Source of the DNA: Rhodospirillales bacterium
GTDB lineage: Bacteria > Pseudomonadota > Alphaproteobacteria > Rhodospirillales > Defluviicoccaceae
DNA: 64,000 nt
Assembly (NCBI GenBank): GCA_016712375.1
Contig: JADJRE010000009.1
Coordinates: forward strand, 68,945-132,944
Direction of reading: 5' to 3'
The position numbers and the translations under genes are program-made. Of this stretch, positions 45,378 to 55,400 are shown piece by piece (positions within the stretch are counted from its first letter, which is position 1; each line of letters starts with the position of its first letter). The notes below the pieces were generated by a model. It ran no database searches. It saw nothing but the letters and a program-made list of their open reading frames with translations, and was not told the DNA's origin.

Positions 45378-46133
45378 ATGGCAGCACCTGACGAAGACCT
45401 TCCGGCCACGTTCGTTCAGCACGCTGCGGACATCCTGGCCGATACCACCACCGGACTGACTGGAACGCAGATCGTGCGGGCCACGGCTGCCTACGCTGTT
45501 GAGTACCACGTACAACACCTCCCTCACCCGACATACCCTTACGAAGCATGCAACAAGCGGACCGCGCTGTACGAGAACGTCATGGCGTTCTCTCCCTCGC
45601 AACGCTATCGCATCCTGAAGGAACTATGCGATCACCCATCCTTCGGAATCGCACAAAACTCCGAGCGCAAAGCGCTGAAGCTTCGCTTGATTTCTCGGTA
45701 TCGACACCTCGATCCGAAGGACGCGGCAACCGAGGTCAACGAGTCGTTAGTTGAAGAGACAAAGCACTGGTTGAACAACTTTCCTGAAGCTCTTTCCCTG
45801 TACCATCAAGCATTGGAAAAGTACGAGCATGGCGCATTCAGTCGGAACCTACTTGACGATCTGCGCCTTGCACTTGAAAAGCTGCTATGCGCGCTTTTCT
45901 CGAACGAGAAATCACTTGAGAATCAAGTATCGTTGGTGGGCTCTTTCATCAAGAGTAAGGGCGGATCACCTGAGCTGGCAAACATGTTCGTCAAGCTCCT
46001 TGACTACTATGCGAAGTACCACAACAGCTACGTGAAACACGACGACGCCGTTGTCGAGGAGGAGATTGAGTTCATTCTCGAAATCACCTCGTCCTTCATG
46101 AAGCATCTCATACGGCTGCGCACGCGTGGCTAA
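45378..46133 (+). CDS. Putative abortive-infection protein (AbiJ-like)
   Basis: A 251-residue protein. The N-terminal 120 residues contain GLTGTQIVRATAAYAVEYHV, YPYEACNKRTALYENVMAFS and YRILKELCDHPSF, which I associate with the N-terminal domain of AbiJ-like phage-exclusion proteins. The C-terminal helical part has LRLALEKLLCALF and then YHNSYVKHDDAVVEEEIEFI, reminiscent of HEPN-like effector domains, although the canonical R-x4-6-H is not obvious. GC is lower than average. It adjoins an IS110 and two other defence-like genes. Activation would presumably stop growth of infected cells; this is inferred from family, not shown here. Confidence 0.55.
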   Translation: MAAPDEDLPATFVQHAADILADTTTGLTGTQIVRATAAYAVEYHVQHLPHPTYPYEACNKRTALYENVMAFSPSQRYRILKELCDHPSFGIAQNSERKALKLRLISRYRHLDPKDAATEVNESLVEETKHWLNNFPEALSLYHQALEKYEHGAFSRNLLDDLRLALEKLLCALFSNEKSLENQVSLVGSFIKSKGGSPELANMFVKLLDYYAKYHNSYVKHDDAVVEEEIEFILEITSSFMKHLIRLRTRG

Positions 46134-46527
46134 CCTCCCCCCTCAAGCGGAGCGCCAACAGCATGCCACCAAACCCGGTCTGGCGGTACGCGGTACATCT
46201 TCGCCTGCCACGCACCTGCCTTCAAGCAGCCGACGTCCCGCCCACACGCGCGCATCTAGGCATCGGGTGGTAGGGATGGAGGGTCGAGAGTCCTCCGCCC
46301 TCCGTACGTCCCTCGCTGTCGGCGCGTCCGTGTGGCATATTGTGGGTGTCGTGGTGGGCGGCTGATTGACCGTGCTTCGCCCAACACCGGAAATGCCGGC
46401 CTGCCGATGGTCAGAGACCTGTAGCGTCTGCCATTAGCGGAGGAGCGAACCACGCAGCAACGCATCCGCAGGCTTGTTTGACATGAGCGGACCGCTGAAT
46501 GCCAGGATTAGGTTGATGGCCGGCATT
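46134..46527. other. Intergenic region
   Basis: A 394-base gap with no recognised gene, repeat or RNA. Confidence 0.4.
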
Positions 46528-47421
46528 TCACTCAGGCTTCCCGGCAAAGTGTATTGAGAGTTTATCAGCTCCTGCAGTGTCCTTGGTCGCTACGACGAAT
46601 ATATCCCGCCCAAGAAATTCGCTCTTGCTCCAAGCCAGACGTATGTCGCCAAGCTTCCCGCGTCGCATACCAAACTGCGTGATCTCGAACTTGCATGGCC
46701 CCCTGATCTGAATGGATTCGATTTCTCGAAGAATCTCGGGGTCAATTTTCTTCAGGAACAGTGGATTACCGCGTTGGTCTCGCGGAGGTTCCCACGCCAT
46801 CTCGAACCACACGTGGTCCTCCTTCCCCTCCGACAGAAGATAATCGCGCGCACGCGCAGACCTGATCAGCATTCCAACTAGCCCGCCGATCTGACACAGT
46901 TCGTTGCCGTCTATGGAGTAAACTAAGTTGTCCGGCATGACGGCCACCGTTTCTGCGGCGAGGGTAGGGGTTGGAAGTACTGTTGCGACAACTTTCTCGG
47001 CTGTGACAGTTACTTACTTTGTCCAGAAAGAGCTTGTCGATCCGAGAATATCAGGAAAGTCGACTTCGTCGACGTCTGAGAGAGAGAACGTTTTTATTCC
47101 GTATCCGGTGGCCACGTCGCGGGCCTCGGGCGTGAACCCATTTCGCGGCGCCAAAATCAGTAAGTTAGTGGGCAAGCGCTCGTGCTTCGCCTTCATTGTG
47201 TCGACCCATGACACATCTGCAACTCGCTTGTGGTCTCGACACTCAACAGAAACGATGACGGGCCGTCCTCCGACGTGACCCTCGATGCATACGTCAACTT
47301 CCCGCTTTCGCTTCGTGATGCGGTCGGTGAGCATCTTTGACTCGGTCACGGTGGCTCCGGCGGCTAGATTAACTCGGACGAGATAAACGAGCTTCTGAAA
47401 GTCGTTCGTCCGCTTCGGCAT
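46528..47421 (-). pseudogene. PD-(D/E)XK restriction-endonuclease-like protein interrupted by an in-frame TAA
   Basis: Two pieces in the same frame (47421 to 47014, then 46947 to 46528) are separated by one TAA. Without it the protein would be about 297 residues. Residues 1-100 resemble a nuclease fold of the Mrr/VRR type: KREVDVCIEGHVGGRPVIVS, then VECRDHKRVADVSWVDTMKA. The acidic residues are Asp43 and Glu60. The expected catalytic Lys of an ECK motif is Arg62 here, with Lys65 nearby. The link after the stop (VTVTAEKVVATVLP) reads like a genuine continuation. The C-terminal domain (LVYSIDGNELCQIGG and following) is unknown and may sense or bind a partner. Confidence 0.6.
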
Positions 47422-47451
47422 AAGCGTGCCCGTCCGGTCCCTGTCGTGGCG

Positions 47452-48129
47452 TTAGGCGGAAACTGCCGAGATGGCCCGCGAAAGGCAGACTTCTAGGGCG
47501 TGCTCGAACTCTCTGGCGTTGTGGTGCAACCCTTGATCTTGAGTACCGGTGGGATCAAGAGACCAGCGGAGCAACCGGAGCTGCGGACCGACAGGTCCAC
47601 CACACGCTGTGCTGTATACCAGGACACCTTTGTCTCGACTCGGATGTTCAACAAGATGATTCCTGACATCGCGACACCCCCTCGCTTCAAACCGGGTTAC
47701 ACCGGGCAGATCAGAACCATGATCGCGCAGGATATCGCGCACCCTGTGCGCGGAGTAGTAGAATGCCTCAAGCAAGACCCGCAACTCATCGCTTGTCTGA
47801 AAAGGATATTGTGCTTGAATCCGAGGATCGGATTTTGTCCCAGATTCCTCATGGAATACCTGCTTAAGCACTTCAGGTCTCCGTTGTCTCGGAGGTAAGG
47901 TCTTGAGGCCTTCTTCCTGCATTTCTCGTTCAAGCTGCAACAGGCGAGCATGCAGCCACTGCAGATGGCGCAATCGTGCTCGAACTTCTTGGAGCAGATG
48001 GTCTGCGCGTGTGGTCATTGTTTTCTGCCGCAACGCACTAATGTACTGTTCCAGCGAAACCCGGCATTGCTCAAACATTCGTGCTCGTCGTTCCACCCCT
48101 AAATGTGACCCATCGATTAGGCAGCGCAC
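47452..48129 (-). CDS. Hypothetical protein with HEPN-type RNase motif
   Basis: Up to 225 residues; an internal ATG at 48078 gives 208. The first 100 residues form a coiled coil (ARLRHLQWLHARLLQLEREM). The C-terminal half is helical and contains DVRNHLVEHPSRDKG, in which Arg-Asn-x4-His fits the R-x4-6-H signature of HEPN ribonucleases. It lies 30 bases upstream of the nuclease-like gene on the same strand and probably shares its transcript. A toxin or defence RNase role is plausible, but the motif alone is weak evidence. Confidence 0.5.
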   Translation of the reverse strand: MRCLIDGSHLGVERRARMFEQCRVSLEQYISALRQKTMTTRADHLLQEVRARLRHLQWLHARLLQLEREMQEEGLKTLPPRQRRPEVLKQVFHEESGTKSDPRIQAQYPFQTSDELRVLLEAFYYSAHRVRDILRDHGSDLPGVTRFEARGCRDVRNHLVEHPSRDKGVLVYSTACGGPVGPQLRLLRWSLDPTGTQDQGLHHNAREFEHALEVCLSRAISAVSA

Positions 48130-48289
48130 TTCGCGAAACCATCACCGACGAGATCAAATTCAGCTTCGTGACTGCGGCTTCCGCAGATCGAGGTCAAGCG
48201 GACATCGATATTGCATTCCCGCCAGCGTCCGAAGTTGGGATAATTCGTCGGTAGGCTCCCCAGCCCGCGTTGCGGCCCCGGTGCCGCGC

Positions 48290-51200
48290 TCAGTCGTCTT
48301 CGTTCAGGGACAGCAGGGCGGCGTTGCCGCCCGAGGCGGTGGTGTCGATGGTCAGCGTTCTTTCGTGCACGAAGCGTTCGAACCAGGCGGATGAACATAG
48401 GGCAGGGGCGCCGATGCCGGCCGGCGCTTCCAGCCGGTCGGAGATCGGGATCAGCGGCAGGATCGCTCCGTCGCGATGCGCCAGCCGGCGACCGACAGCG
48501 GCCATCACCGGCCGAGGCGCGGCGATGATGGCGCCCGCCAGGCGCGCGACCCCGAGCAGGTTATCCAGGCTGGCGTCGCCGCCCGGCGCGGCCGAGGCGA
48601 GGACGCCGGCGGGCAGGCCGGCGGCGGCCAGAGCGTTTTGAAGCGCGGCCATCGGCGCGGATGTGTCGCCGCACAGCAGCACGCTGTTGCCGGCGGCAAG
48701 CGCAGCGGCGACGGCCGCGATTTGCACCGCCGCATCGGTGTCGGCACCCAGGCAGGCGAGGACGCCCAGCGGCCGCACCGACAGTTCGTTCCGCTCGCCG
48801 GTTGGTCCCGGCAGCGGCAGCGGCCGTTCCCAATGCGCGCGCAGGTGCGCCCCGGCGAGGTGGATTGCCGCCACTGCGCGCGTATCGCCGCCGCCCGCCG
48901 CCAGCCAGTCGGCCGTCCGGCGCAGCAGATCGGCGCGATCGGCAGCCGGAATCGTCCGCCACAGCGCGCCAGCCGCGGCCGCCGCGGCGACGGCCGCCTC
49001 GAGCGCCGCTCGGTCGAAAACCTTTGCCCGCAGCAGCGCGTCTGCGTCGATGGCGGCGGCGATCGCAGGCGTTGCGGCTTCCGGCAAAGCGTCTTCGCCG
49101 GCCACTGGATGGTGCGCCACCAGCCGGTGCAGATAGGCAGGGCCGCCGGCCTTCGGCCCGGTACCAGACAGGCCGCCGCCGCCGAACGGCTGCACGCCGA
49201 CGATGGCGCCAATCTGATTGCGATTGACGTAGACGTTGCCGGCGCTGGTGCGCCCGAAGATGAAGCGCTGGGTCTCGTCGATCCGACTCTGTACGCCCAG
49301 AGTCAATCCGTAGCCGGTTGCCTCGATTGCCGAGAGCACCTGCGGCAGACGGTCGGCGCGCCAGCGGACGACGTGCAGCACCGGCCCGAACACTTCGCCG
49401 CGCAACCGCGAAGGCGCATCGATTTCGACCAGCGTGGGCGCGACGAACGAGCCTGTCGCGGTGTCGGCACCGAGGCGGGCGCGGGCGAGCAGCCGGCTCT
49501 CCTCACGCATGCGGGCGATGTGCGTTTCCAGCGTCGTCTGCGCCTCGGCGTCGATCACCGGGCCGACGTCGGTCGAGAGGAGCGCCGGATCACCGACGCG
49601 AAGTTCGTCCATCGCCCCCGCCAGCATGTCGATGATCTTCGGCGCTACATCCTCCTGAACGAACAGCAGGCGCAACGCTGAACAGCGTTGACCGGCGCTG
49701 CGGAAGGCCGACGCCAGGGCGTCGCGGGTCACCTGCTCAGGCAGCGCCGAAGAGTCGACGATCATCGCGTTCTGGCCGCCGGTTTCGGCAATCAGCAGCG
49801 GCGGAGCGGTGGAAGCAGCGGAAGCGCGTCCCGCCAGCATCTGGTTGATCGATCGGGCGGTGTCGATCGAACCGGTGAAGACGACGCCCGCGACGCGGTG
49901 ATCGGCGACCAGGGCGCCGCCGACCCGCGCACCGTCACCCGGCAGCAAATGAAGAACGTGGGGAGGAATGCCTGCACGGTGCAGCAGGCGAACTGCCGCG
50001 GCGGCGATCAGCGGCGTCTGTTCCGCCGGCTTGGCGATAACGGCGTTGCCCGCCAGTAGTGCCGCCGTCACCTGACCGGTGAAAATGGCAAGCGGGAAGT
50101 TCCACGGGCTGATGCAGGCGATTACGCCGCCACCCGCGGGTTCTACCCGTCGCACGCCGGCCACTGACAGCGGCAGGGAAAGCGGCCGGCCAAGGTCGAG
50201 GCGGCCGCGCGCCGCGTAGTAGCGGCAGAAGTCGGCCGCTTCGCGAACCTCCGCCATCGCGTCGGCCACGGTCTTGCCCGCCTCGCGCACCAGCAACGTC
50301 ATCAGTGCCGGGGTTTCCGCCTCGAGCAGGTCGGCCGCGCGCTCCAGGCAGGCCGCCCGCGTTTCGACCGCCGCGCCGGCCCAGTCCGCTGCAGTTCCGG
50401 CGGCGTCGGACAGCGCCTTCTCGACATCCGCCGCGGTCGCTTCCGTAGCATGACCGACGCGGCGACGGCGGTCGGCGGGGGAAAGCACGTCGCGCGCCGT
50501 CATGCCCGGGCGGTCCGCACCGCCCACGATTGGGCCGGCGCTTTGATCACTCGCCTCGGCGGCGGTCATCTGCTCGGCGAGCGACGCCAGCGCCGCCCGA
50601 TCGGCGAAATCGACTCCGTAAGCGTTCAGGCGCTGCGGCAAGTACATCTCGCGCGGTGAAGGAATGCGCGGGTTGGCGATGTTGGTCAGGCCGCGCACGC
50701 GGACGACCGGATCGGCGACGATCGCTTCGATCGGCAGCCGATCGTCCTGCATGCGGTTAACGAACGAGCTGTTGGCGCCGTTCTCCAGCAGCCGGCGGAC
50801 AAGGTATGCCAGCAGATCCTCGTAAGCGCCGACCGGTGCGTAGATGCGCGCGCCAATGCCCGGTTCTTCGTGCTCGATGAGCTGCTCGTACAGGGCATCG
50901 CCCATGCCATGCAGCCGTTGGAACTCGAGGTCACGACCTTTCCCCGCCAGCTCGAGTACGGCGGCGATCGTATGCGCGTTGTGGGTCGCGAACTGCGGAT
51001 AGAACGCTTCCGGCGCGGCGAGGGCGAGCTTGGCGCAGGCCAGATAGGAGACGTCGGTCGTCGCCTTCCGGGTGAAAACCGGATAGGCGTCCAGCCCCAG
51101 TTCCTGTGCCCGTTTGATCTCGGCGTCCCAGTATGCCCCCTTGACCAGCCGCAGCATCAGGCGCCGGCCAGACCGCCGCGCCGTCGTCGCCAGCCGGTCG

Positions 51201-52183
51201 AGCACCACCGGCGCCGCCCGCAGATAGGTCTGCACCACCGCACCCAGGCCTTCCCAGCCGGCAAGGTCCGGATCGGCGGCTACTGCCTCAATCACGTCAA
51301 GGGTCACCGCCAGGCGCTCGCCTTCCTCGGCGTCGATGGTGAGCCCGATGCCGGCACCGGCGGCGGCTTGCGCCAGGGCGCGAACGCGCGGTACCAAGTC
51401 GTCGCGCACCCGGCCTACTTGCGCTTCTTCGAAGCGCGGATGCAGCGCCGATAGCTTTACTGATATTCCCGGCGCCAGGCGCGGATCGGCGGCGTTGCCG
51501 CCGTCGGCAGCGCCAATTGCGGCGATGGCACGGGCATAGCTTGCTGCGTAGCGCTCGGCATCACGCATCGTCCGCGCCGATTCCCCCAGCATGTCGTAGG
51601 AAAACCGCCAGCCGCGCCGCTGCATGGGCTGGGCGCGGTCGATCGCCTGTTCGATTGTCGCTGCCATGACGAATTGGCGGCCGAGAATACGCATCGCCTG
51701 CGTCACCGCCTCGCGTACCACCGGCTCGCCCAGCCGCGCCATCAGCCGGCGCATCGCTGCGGCGACGCCATGTCCGGCTTCGTCGTGCAGGCGCACCAGC
51801 CTGCCAGTAAGCATCAGTGCCCAGGTAGACGCGTTCACCAGCACCGAAGCGCTGCGGCCAAGGTGCTGCTCCCAGTCGGCCGCCGCCAGCTTGTCGCGGA
51901 TCAGCCGCTCGCGGGTGCGCTCGTCGGGGATGCGCAGCAGCGCCTCGGCGATGCACATCAGCAGCACGCCTTCCTGGGTCGAGAGCCCATAGGCGTGCAG
52001 AAACGCGTCCAGACCTTCGCCGAGACGGCGGGAGCGCACCGCTTCCACCAGACGGCGAGCGCGCGCGTCGATTGTTAATCGCGCCTCGTCCGACAGCTCC
52101 AGATCGGCGAGAAGTCGGCGCACGCACGCCGCTCCGTCGCCCGGCATTGGTCCGATTGGGTTCGCCGGGACCTCGAAGATCAC
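48290..52183 (-). CDS. putA: Bifunctional proline dehydrogenase / glutamate-semialdehyde dehydrogenase
   Basis: A 1297-residue PutA. The GTG at 52183 (VIFEVPANPIGP) is chosen because GGAGGTG lies just upstream; the longer frame to 52672 overlaps yccF. Residues about 30-490 are the FAD proline dehydrogenase barrel: LMLRLVKGAYWDAEIKRAQE, FATHNAHTIAAV and NRMQDDRLPIEAIV. Residues about 520-1010 are the aldehyde dehydrogenase: ISPWNFPLAIFTG, ETGGQNAMIVDSSALPEQV and SAGQRCSALR with the nucleophile Cys. The rest is the C-terminal flap found in long PutA proteins. There is no N-terminal ribbon-helix-helix, so it does not self-regulate as E. coli PutA does. It converts proline to glutamate at the membrane. 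Confidence 0.95.
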   Translation of the reverse strand: MIFEVPANPIGPMPGDGAACVRRLLADLELSDEARLTIDARARRLVEAVRSRRLGEGLDAFLHAYGLSTQEGVLLMCIAEALLRIPDERTRERLIRDKLAAADWEQHLGRSASVLVNASTWALMLTGRLVRLHDEAGHGVAAAMRRLMARLGEPVVREAVTQAMRILGRQFVMAATIEQAIDRAQPMQRRGWRFSYDMLGESARTMRDAERYAASYARAIAAIGAADGGNAADPRLAPGISVKLSALHPRFEEAQVGRVRDDLVPRVRALAQAAAGAGIGLTIDAEEGERLAVTLDVIEAVAADPDLAGWEGLGAVVQTYLRAAPVVLDRLATTARRSGRRLMLRLVKGAYWDAEIKRAQELGLDAYPVFTRKATTDVSYLACAKLALAAPEAFYPQFATHNAHTIAAVLELAGKGRDLEFQRLHGMGDALYEQLIEHEEPGIGARIYAPVGAYEDLLAYLVRRLLENGANSSFVNRMQDDRLPIEAIVADPVVRVRGLTNIANPRIPSPREMYLPQRLNAYGVDFADRAALASLAEQMTAAEASDQSAGPIVGGADRPGMTARDVLSPADRRRRVGHATEATAADVEKALSDAAGTAADWAGAAVETRAACLERAADLLEAETPALMTLLVREAGKTVADAMAEVREAADFCRYYAARGRLDLGRPLSLPLSVAGVRRVEPAGGGVIACISPWNFPLAIFTGQVTAALLAGNAVIAKPAEQTPLIAAAAVRLLHRAGIPPHVLHLLPGDGARVGGALVADHRVAGVVFTGSIDTARSINQMLAGRASAASTAPPLLIAETGGQNAMIVDSSALPEQVTRDALASAFRSAGQRCSALRLLFVQEDVAPKIIDMLAGAMDELRVGDPALLSTDVGPVIDAEAQTTLETHIARMREESRLLARARLGADTATGSFVAPTLVEIDAPSRLRGEVFGPVLHVVRWRADRLPQVLSAIEATGYGLTLGVQSRIDETQRFIFGRTSAGNVYVNRNQIGAIVGVQPFGGGGLSGTGPKAGGPAYLHRLVAHHPVAGEDALPEAATPAIAAAIDADALLRAKVFDRAALEAAVAAAAAAGALWRTIPAADRADLLRRTADWLAAGGGDTRAVAAIHLAGAHLRAHWERPLPLPGPTGERNELSVRPLGVLACLGADTDAAVQIAAVAAALAAGNSVLLCGDTSAPMAALQNALAAAGLPAGVLASAAPGGDASLDNLLGVARLAGAIIAAPRPVMAAVGRRLAHRDGAILPLIPISDRLEAPAGIGAPALCSSAWFERFVHERTLTIDTTASGGNAALLSLNEDD

Positions 52184-52212
52184 CCCGGCACCTCCAGCGC
52201 TTCCATTAGCGC

Positions 52213-52656
52213 TCAGGCGCGGTGGGCTCCGGCGCGCAGGATGTCGGCCTCCTCCACCGGCACGATCGTCCGGCCGATTGGCCACAAGGAAAGCAGCGCC
52301 AGCTTCAGGTGGGCCCACGCGAATGGGATGCCGATCAGCGTCACCGCCAAGGCGATGGCCGTGGCGAGGTGGCCGAGCGCCAGCCACCAGCCGGCGAGCA
52401 GCAGCCAGATGATGTTGCCGAGCAGCCCGAACGGCCCCGTGCCAAGGTCGGAACGGCCGGATACCTCGTCGCGGCGCAAAGCCACGTGGCCGAACGGCAG
52501 CAGCGTGTATCCGGCGATGTTGATCGCGGCACGCGCCCACGGCAGGCCGATGATGGTGATCGCCATGATCACCGCCGCCAACAGCCACGCCGCAGCCATC
52601 CAGATGCCGCCGGTAACGATCCACAGGATGTTCAGCAACAGATTCAGCAGCGGCAT
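52213..52656 (-). CDS. yccF: YccF family inner-membrane protein
   Basis: A 147-residue YccF (DUF307) protein. The ATG at 52656 gives MPLLNLLLNILWIVTGGIWM. Two repeated halves each carry two hydrophobic helices with the family motif (IWMAAAWLLAAVIMAITIIG and WWLALGHLATAIALAVTLIG) followed by G[LI]P. The length is as expected. It ends 29 bases before the putA GTG, so the two are probably cotranscribed. Function is unknown. Confidence 0.88.
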   Translation of the reverse strand: MPLLNLLLNILWIVTGGIWMAAAWLLAAVIMAITIIGLPWARAAINIAGYTLLPFGHVALRRDEVSGRSDLGTGPFGLLGNIIWLLLAGWWLALGHLATAIALAVTLIGIPFAWAHLKLALLSLWPIGRTIVPVEEADILRAGAHRA

Positions 52657-52790
52657 GTGATGCACCCTCCATCCAGCTCTCACCGATAATATGGCAACAG
52701 CGGAGGCGATGGCGAGCCCGGCGGGACGCCGCGTCGGCAGTCCGAGCCGGGATTGCCAGGCGCCTCGGGACGGACTAGGTTCCGCTGCGA

Positions 52791-52867
52791 CGGGGAGTGG
52801 CGCAGCCTGGTAGCGCATCTGCTTTGGGAGCAGAGGGTCGCTGGTTCGAATCCAGTCTCCCCGACCA
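52791..52867 (+). tRNA. tRNA-Pro (anticodon TGG)
   Basis: A full cloverleaf: acceptor CGGGGAG pairs with CTCCCCG, a D-arm with AGCCTGGTAGCGC, an anticodon stem-loop CTGCT-TTGGGAG with TGG, and a T-arm GGTTCGAATCC. It ends in genome-encoded CCA. It lies between yccF (opposite strand) and a relic-rich region, so it could serve as an integration site. Confidence 0.95.
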
Positions 52868-53602
52868 TTTTCTTCAGGTACTTAGCGGATCATGGCGGTC
52901 AACAAAGGGACGACCGGCTAACAAGGGCTAACAGAACGGTCACTACATGTCCGAGGACATCTCCAAAGCCATCGTGCATTCGTTCGGAGCTTCCACAGGT
53001 CCGACAGCTCTGCCAGCTTGACCGCCGCCTCCCATGCCGGCATGCGAACCATCACGACCAAGATCCTGGACTTTACTGCCGGTCTATCCGAAGCGCGTCC
53101 TGGTAGTCGACGACGAGGAGGTCTGTCGGCTGCCGCCTAAGCACGAGCCGGGTTACGAGAGCGTCCATTCCGACACGCCCGCGCGGTGACCGGCGCGAAC
53201 CGGGCTATTCGCTAAAGAGCAGCTGGGTCCGACGCTGTGACAACCTTAAATTTAGGTGGTCCTACGCTAGTACCCATTGTTTCATATTCTTCATACATGG
53301 AACAAAGGCCGACGCGCAATAACGGAGGCTACAAATTAAAGAGTCTTGGATCGTAGTACCGCTCGCGGAGTATCGATTTCTGCATATTGGCTTGGATTAT
53401 CGACAGCCCCCTCCAAAGCCAGTTGTAGGCATTGATTGTCCAGACTTCTCCATGCGATCTTGGGTATGGGCGAGCGCTCGAAGCACTGTTTCTCGTTGAG
53501 GGTGATATGCTACCGTGCGACGGTACCGATTCTGCAGTATATGATCAACTTGTCTATCAGCAATAGATTGAAGCGTCTAGTGATATCTTCTTTTGTAACT
53601 TC
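52868..53602. other. Relic-rich region after tRNA-Pro
   Basis: No intact gene. Near 53098 a short plus-strand piece KRVLVVDDEEVCR resembles the start of a response-regulator receiver but stops after 30 residues. The part from 53215 to 53600 is AT-rich compared with the rest and has no recognisable genes; it may be foreign. Confidence 0.4.
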
Positions 53603-53890
53603 GTGTCGCTCACCATGCCGGCGGTCAATGCGGCGCGCCGGACGGAAAATCTGGGCGGGGACTATCAAAAGCGCTTCGATGCCATCTATCCGCGGTTGGC
53701 CGAGGCGTACGGCATCCCGCTCTATCCGTTCTTCCTCGACCGTGTTGCGGCCGTTCCGGCGTTAAACCAGGCCGACGGTATCCACCCGAACGCCAAGGGC
53801 GTGGCCGAAATCGTCCGCCGCGTCACTCCGGCGGTGGCCGCCCTGGTCGAGACGGCGGCAAAGCAATCACCGGCCCGCGCCGGACCGTGA
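53600..53890 (+). pseudogene. SGNH-hydrolase (TesA/arylesterase) C-terminal relic
   Basis: About 95 residues: NLGGDYQKRFDAIYPRLAEA, GIPLYPFFLDRVAAV and ALNQADGIHPNAKGVAEIV. The last motif holds the Asp and His of the catalytic triad of lysophospholipase/thioesterase I (TesA) proteins. The GDSL block with the nucleophile Ser is missing. An ATG at 53603 could allow a short product, but it would be inactive. Confidence 0.8.
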
Positions 53891-53939
53891 CCTTGGAACG
53901 CAGCGCGGCGGGGCAGGCGGGCACCTGCCGTCTTGCACG

Positions 53940-55400
53940 CTTAACAGCCCGTTGACGAAGTCCGCCGGCTCTGACTCCATGGGTTGATCAGGGACTTGGG
54001 GATTGCCCGGATGGCGCTGGGTCGGCAGGGGGATCGGCAAGGTGATCTGGTGGTGACGTGGCGGGAGATGCCGCGGTCGCCGGGGCATGTTTTCTACGAT
54101 CGGCTTCAGGGGGTGCTGATCGAGGCCGGCTTCGACGCGTTTGCCGAGACGATCTGCAAGCCGTATTACGCGGCGAAGATGGGGGCACCGTCGGTTCCGC
54201 CCGGCCGCTACTTCCGGATGCACATGGTGGGGTATTTCGAGGGCATCGACTCCGAGCGCGGGATCGAATGGCGCTGTGCGGATTCGCTGTCGCTGCGGGA
54301 GTTCCTGCGGCTGCGGACGACCGAGCGGGTGCCGGATCATTCCTGGCTGTCGAAGACGCGCTCGCGCCTGCCCGCCGAGGTTCACGAGACGGTATTCGGC
54401 TGGGTGCTGGCGCTGCTCGCCGAGCGCGGCCTGGTGAAAGGCGAGCGGATCGGCGTCGATGCCTCGACCATGGAGGCGAACGCCGCGCTTCGGACGATCG
54501 TGCGCCGGGAGACGGGCGAGACCTACCGGGAGATGCTGAAGCGGATGGCCACGGAAAGCGGCATCGAGACGCCGTCCGCCGACGATCTCGTTCGCATCGA
54601 TCGCGCCCGCAAGGGCAAGAAGCTGTCCAACGCGGACTGGGTGAGCGGGACCGATCCCGAGGCGATGATCGCCAAGATGAAAGACGGCACCACGCGTCTG
54701 GCCTACAAGCCGGAACACGCCGTCGATCTCGACACCGGCGCGGTGGTCGCGGCGGAGATCCACCGGCGGACGAGGGCGACACGACGACGTTGCCGGGCAC
54801 GCTGGAGGCGGCGGCGGCGAACCTGGCTTCAGGTCGATCCGCGCCTGCGACGGCCGAGCCCGCCGAACTCGTCGCCGACAAAGGCTACCACTCCCGGCGG
54901 TGCTGAAAGACCTCGACGGCGGTGTCTGGAAGACGCGGATCGCCGAGCCGCAGCGCAAGAGCTTCTCTCGCTGGCACGGCGACACCGAGGCGCGGGACGC
55001 CGTCTACGCCAACCGCAACCGGCTCCGCTCCGCGGTCGGCAAGGCGGCGATGCGAAAACGGGCCGAGATCGTCGAGCGATCGTTCGCTCACACTCTGGAG
55101 CGCGGCATGCGGCGGACCTGGCTTCGCGGCCGGGAAAACGTCCACAAGCGCTACCTGATCCACGTCGCCGGCCACAACCTCGGCATCCTGATGCGCCATC
55201 TGATCGGCGTCGGCACCCCAAGGGAGGCCGCCGCCCGCGGCCAGGTGCTGCTGTTCGTCGTTCATAGCGAGGAGATTCTGGCGATGCTCCTCTTCGCTGT
55301 CCCTGACACCGACGGCCGTGGCGACTTCGCCCTCCTCATCGTCGCCGTCACCGCCAACCCGACATGATCACAACGGATACATCGTCAACGGGCTGTTAAG
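53940..55400 (+). mobile_element. IS1182-type element with perfect 19-bp terminal inverted repeats
   Basis: CTTAACAGCCCGTTGACGA at 53940-53958 is repeated exactly in inverse at 55382-55400. The 1461-bp interior holds one transposase, broken by two frameshifts. The right end lies at the 3' end of selO. No clear target duplication is seen (left flank CACG, right flank TTCC). Confidence 0.88.
53984..55367 (+). pseudogene. IS1182-type transposase, two frameshifts
   Basis: Successive pieces give FYDRLQGVLIEAGFDAFAET, YFRMHMVGYFEGIDSERGIE, ERIGVDASTMEANAALRTIV (first catalytic Asp), then in another frame ELVADKGYHSRR (second Asp) and finally AEIVERSFAHTLERGMRRTW (catalytic Glu). Shifts near 54770 and 54895 would each need one base. 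The likely start is ATG 54011. The ends are intact, so transposase supplied in trans could still mobilise it. Confidence 0.82.

Noticed and set aside
53098..53189. Response-regulator gene start
   Set aside because: Only about 30 residues resemble a receiver and then the frame ends; too short to call.
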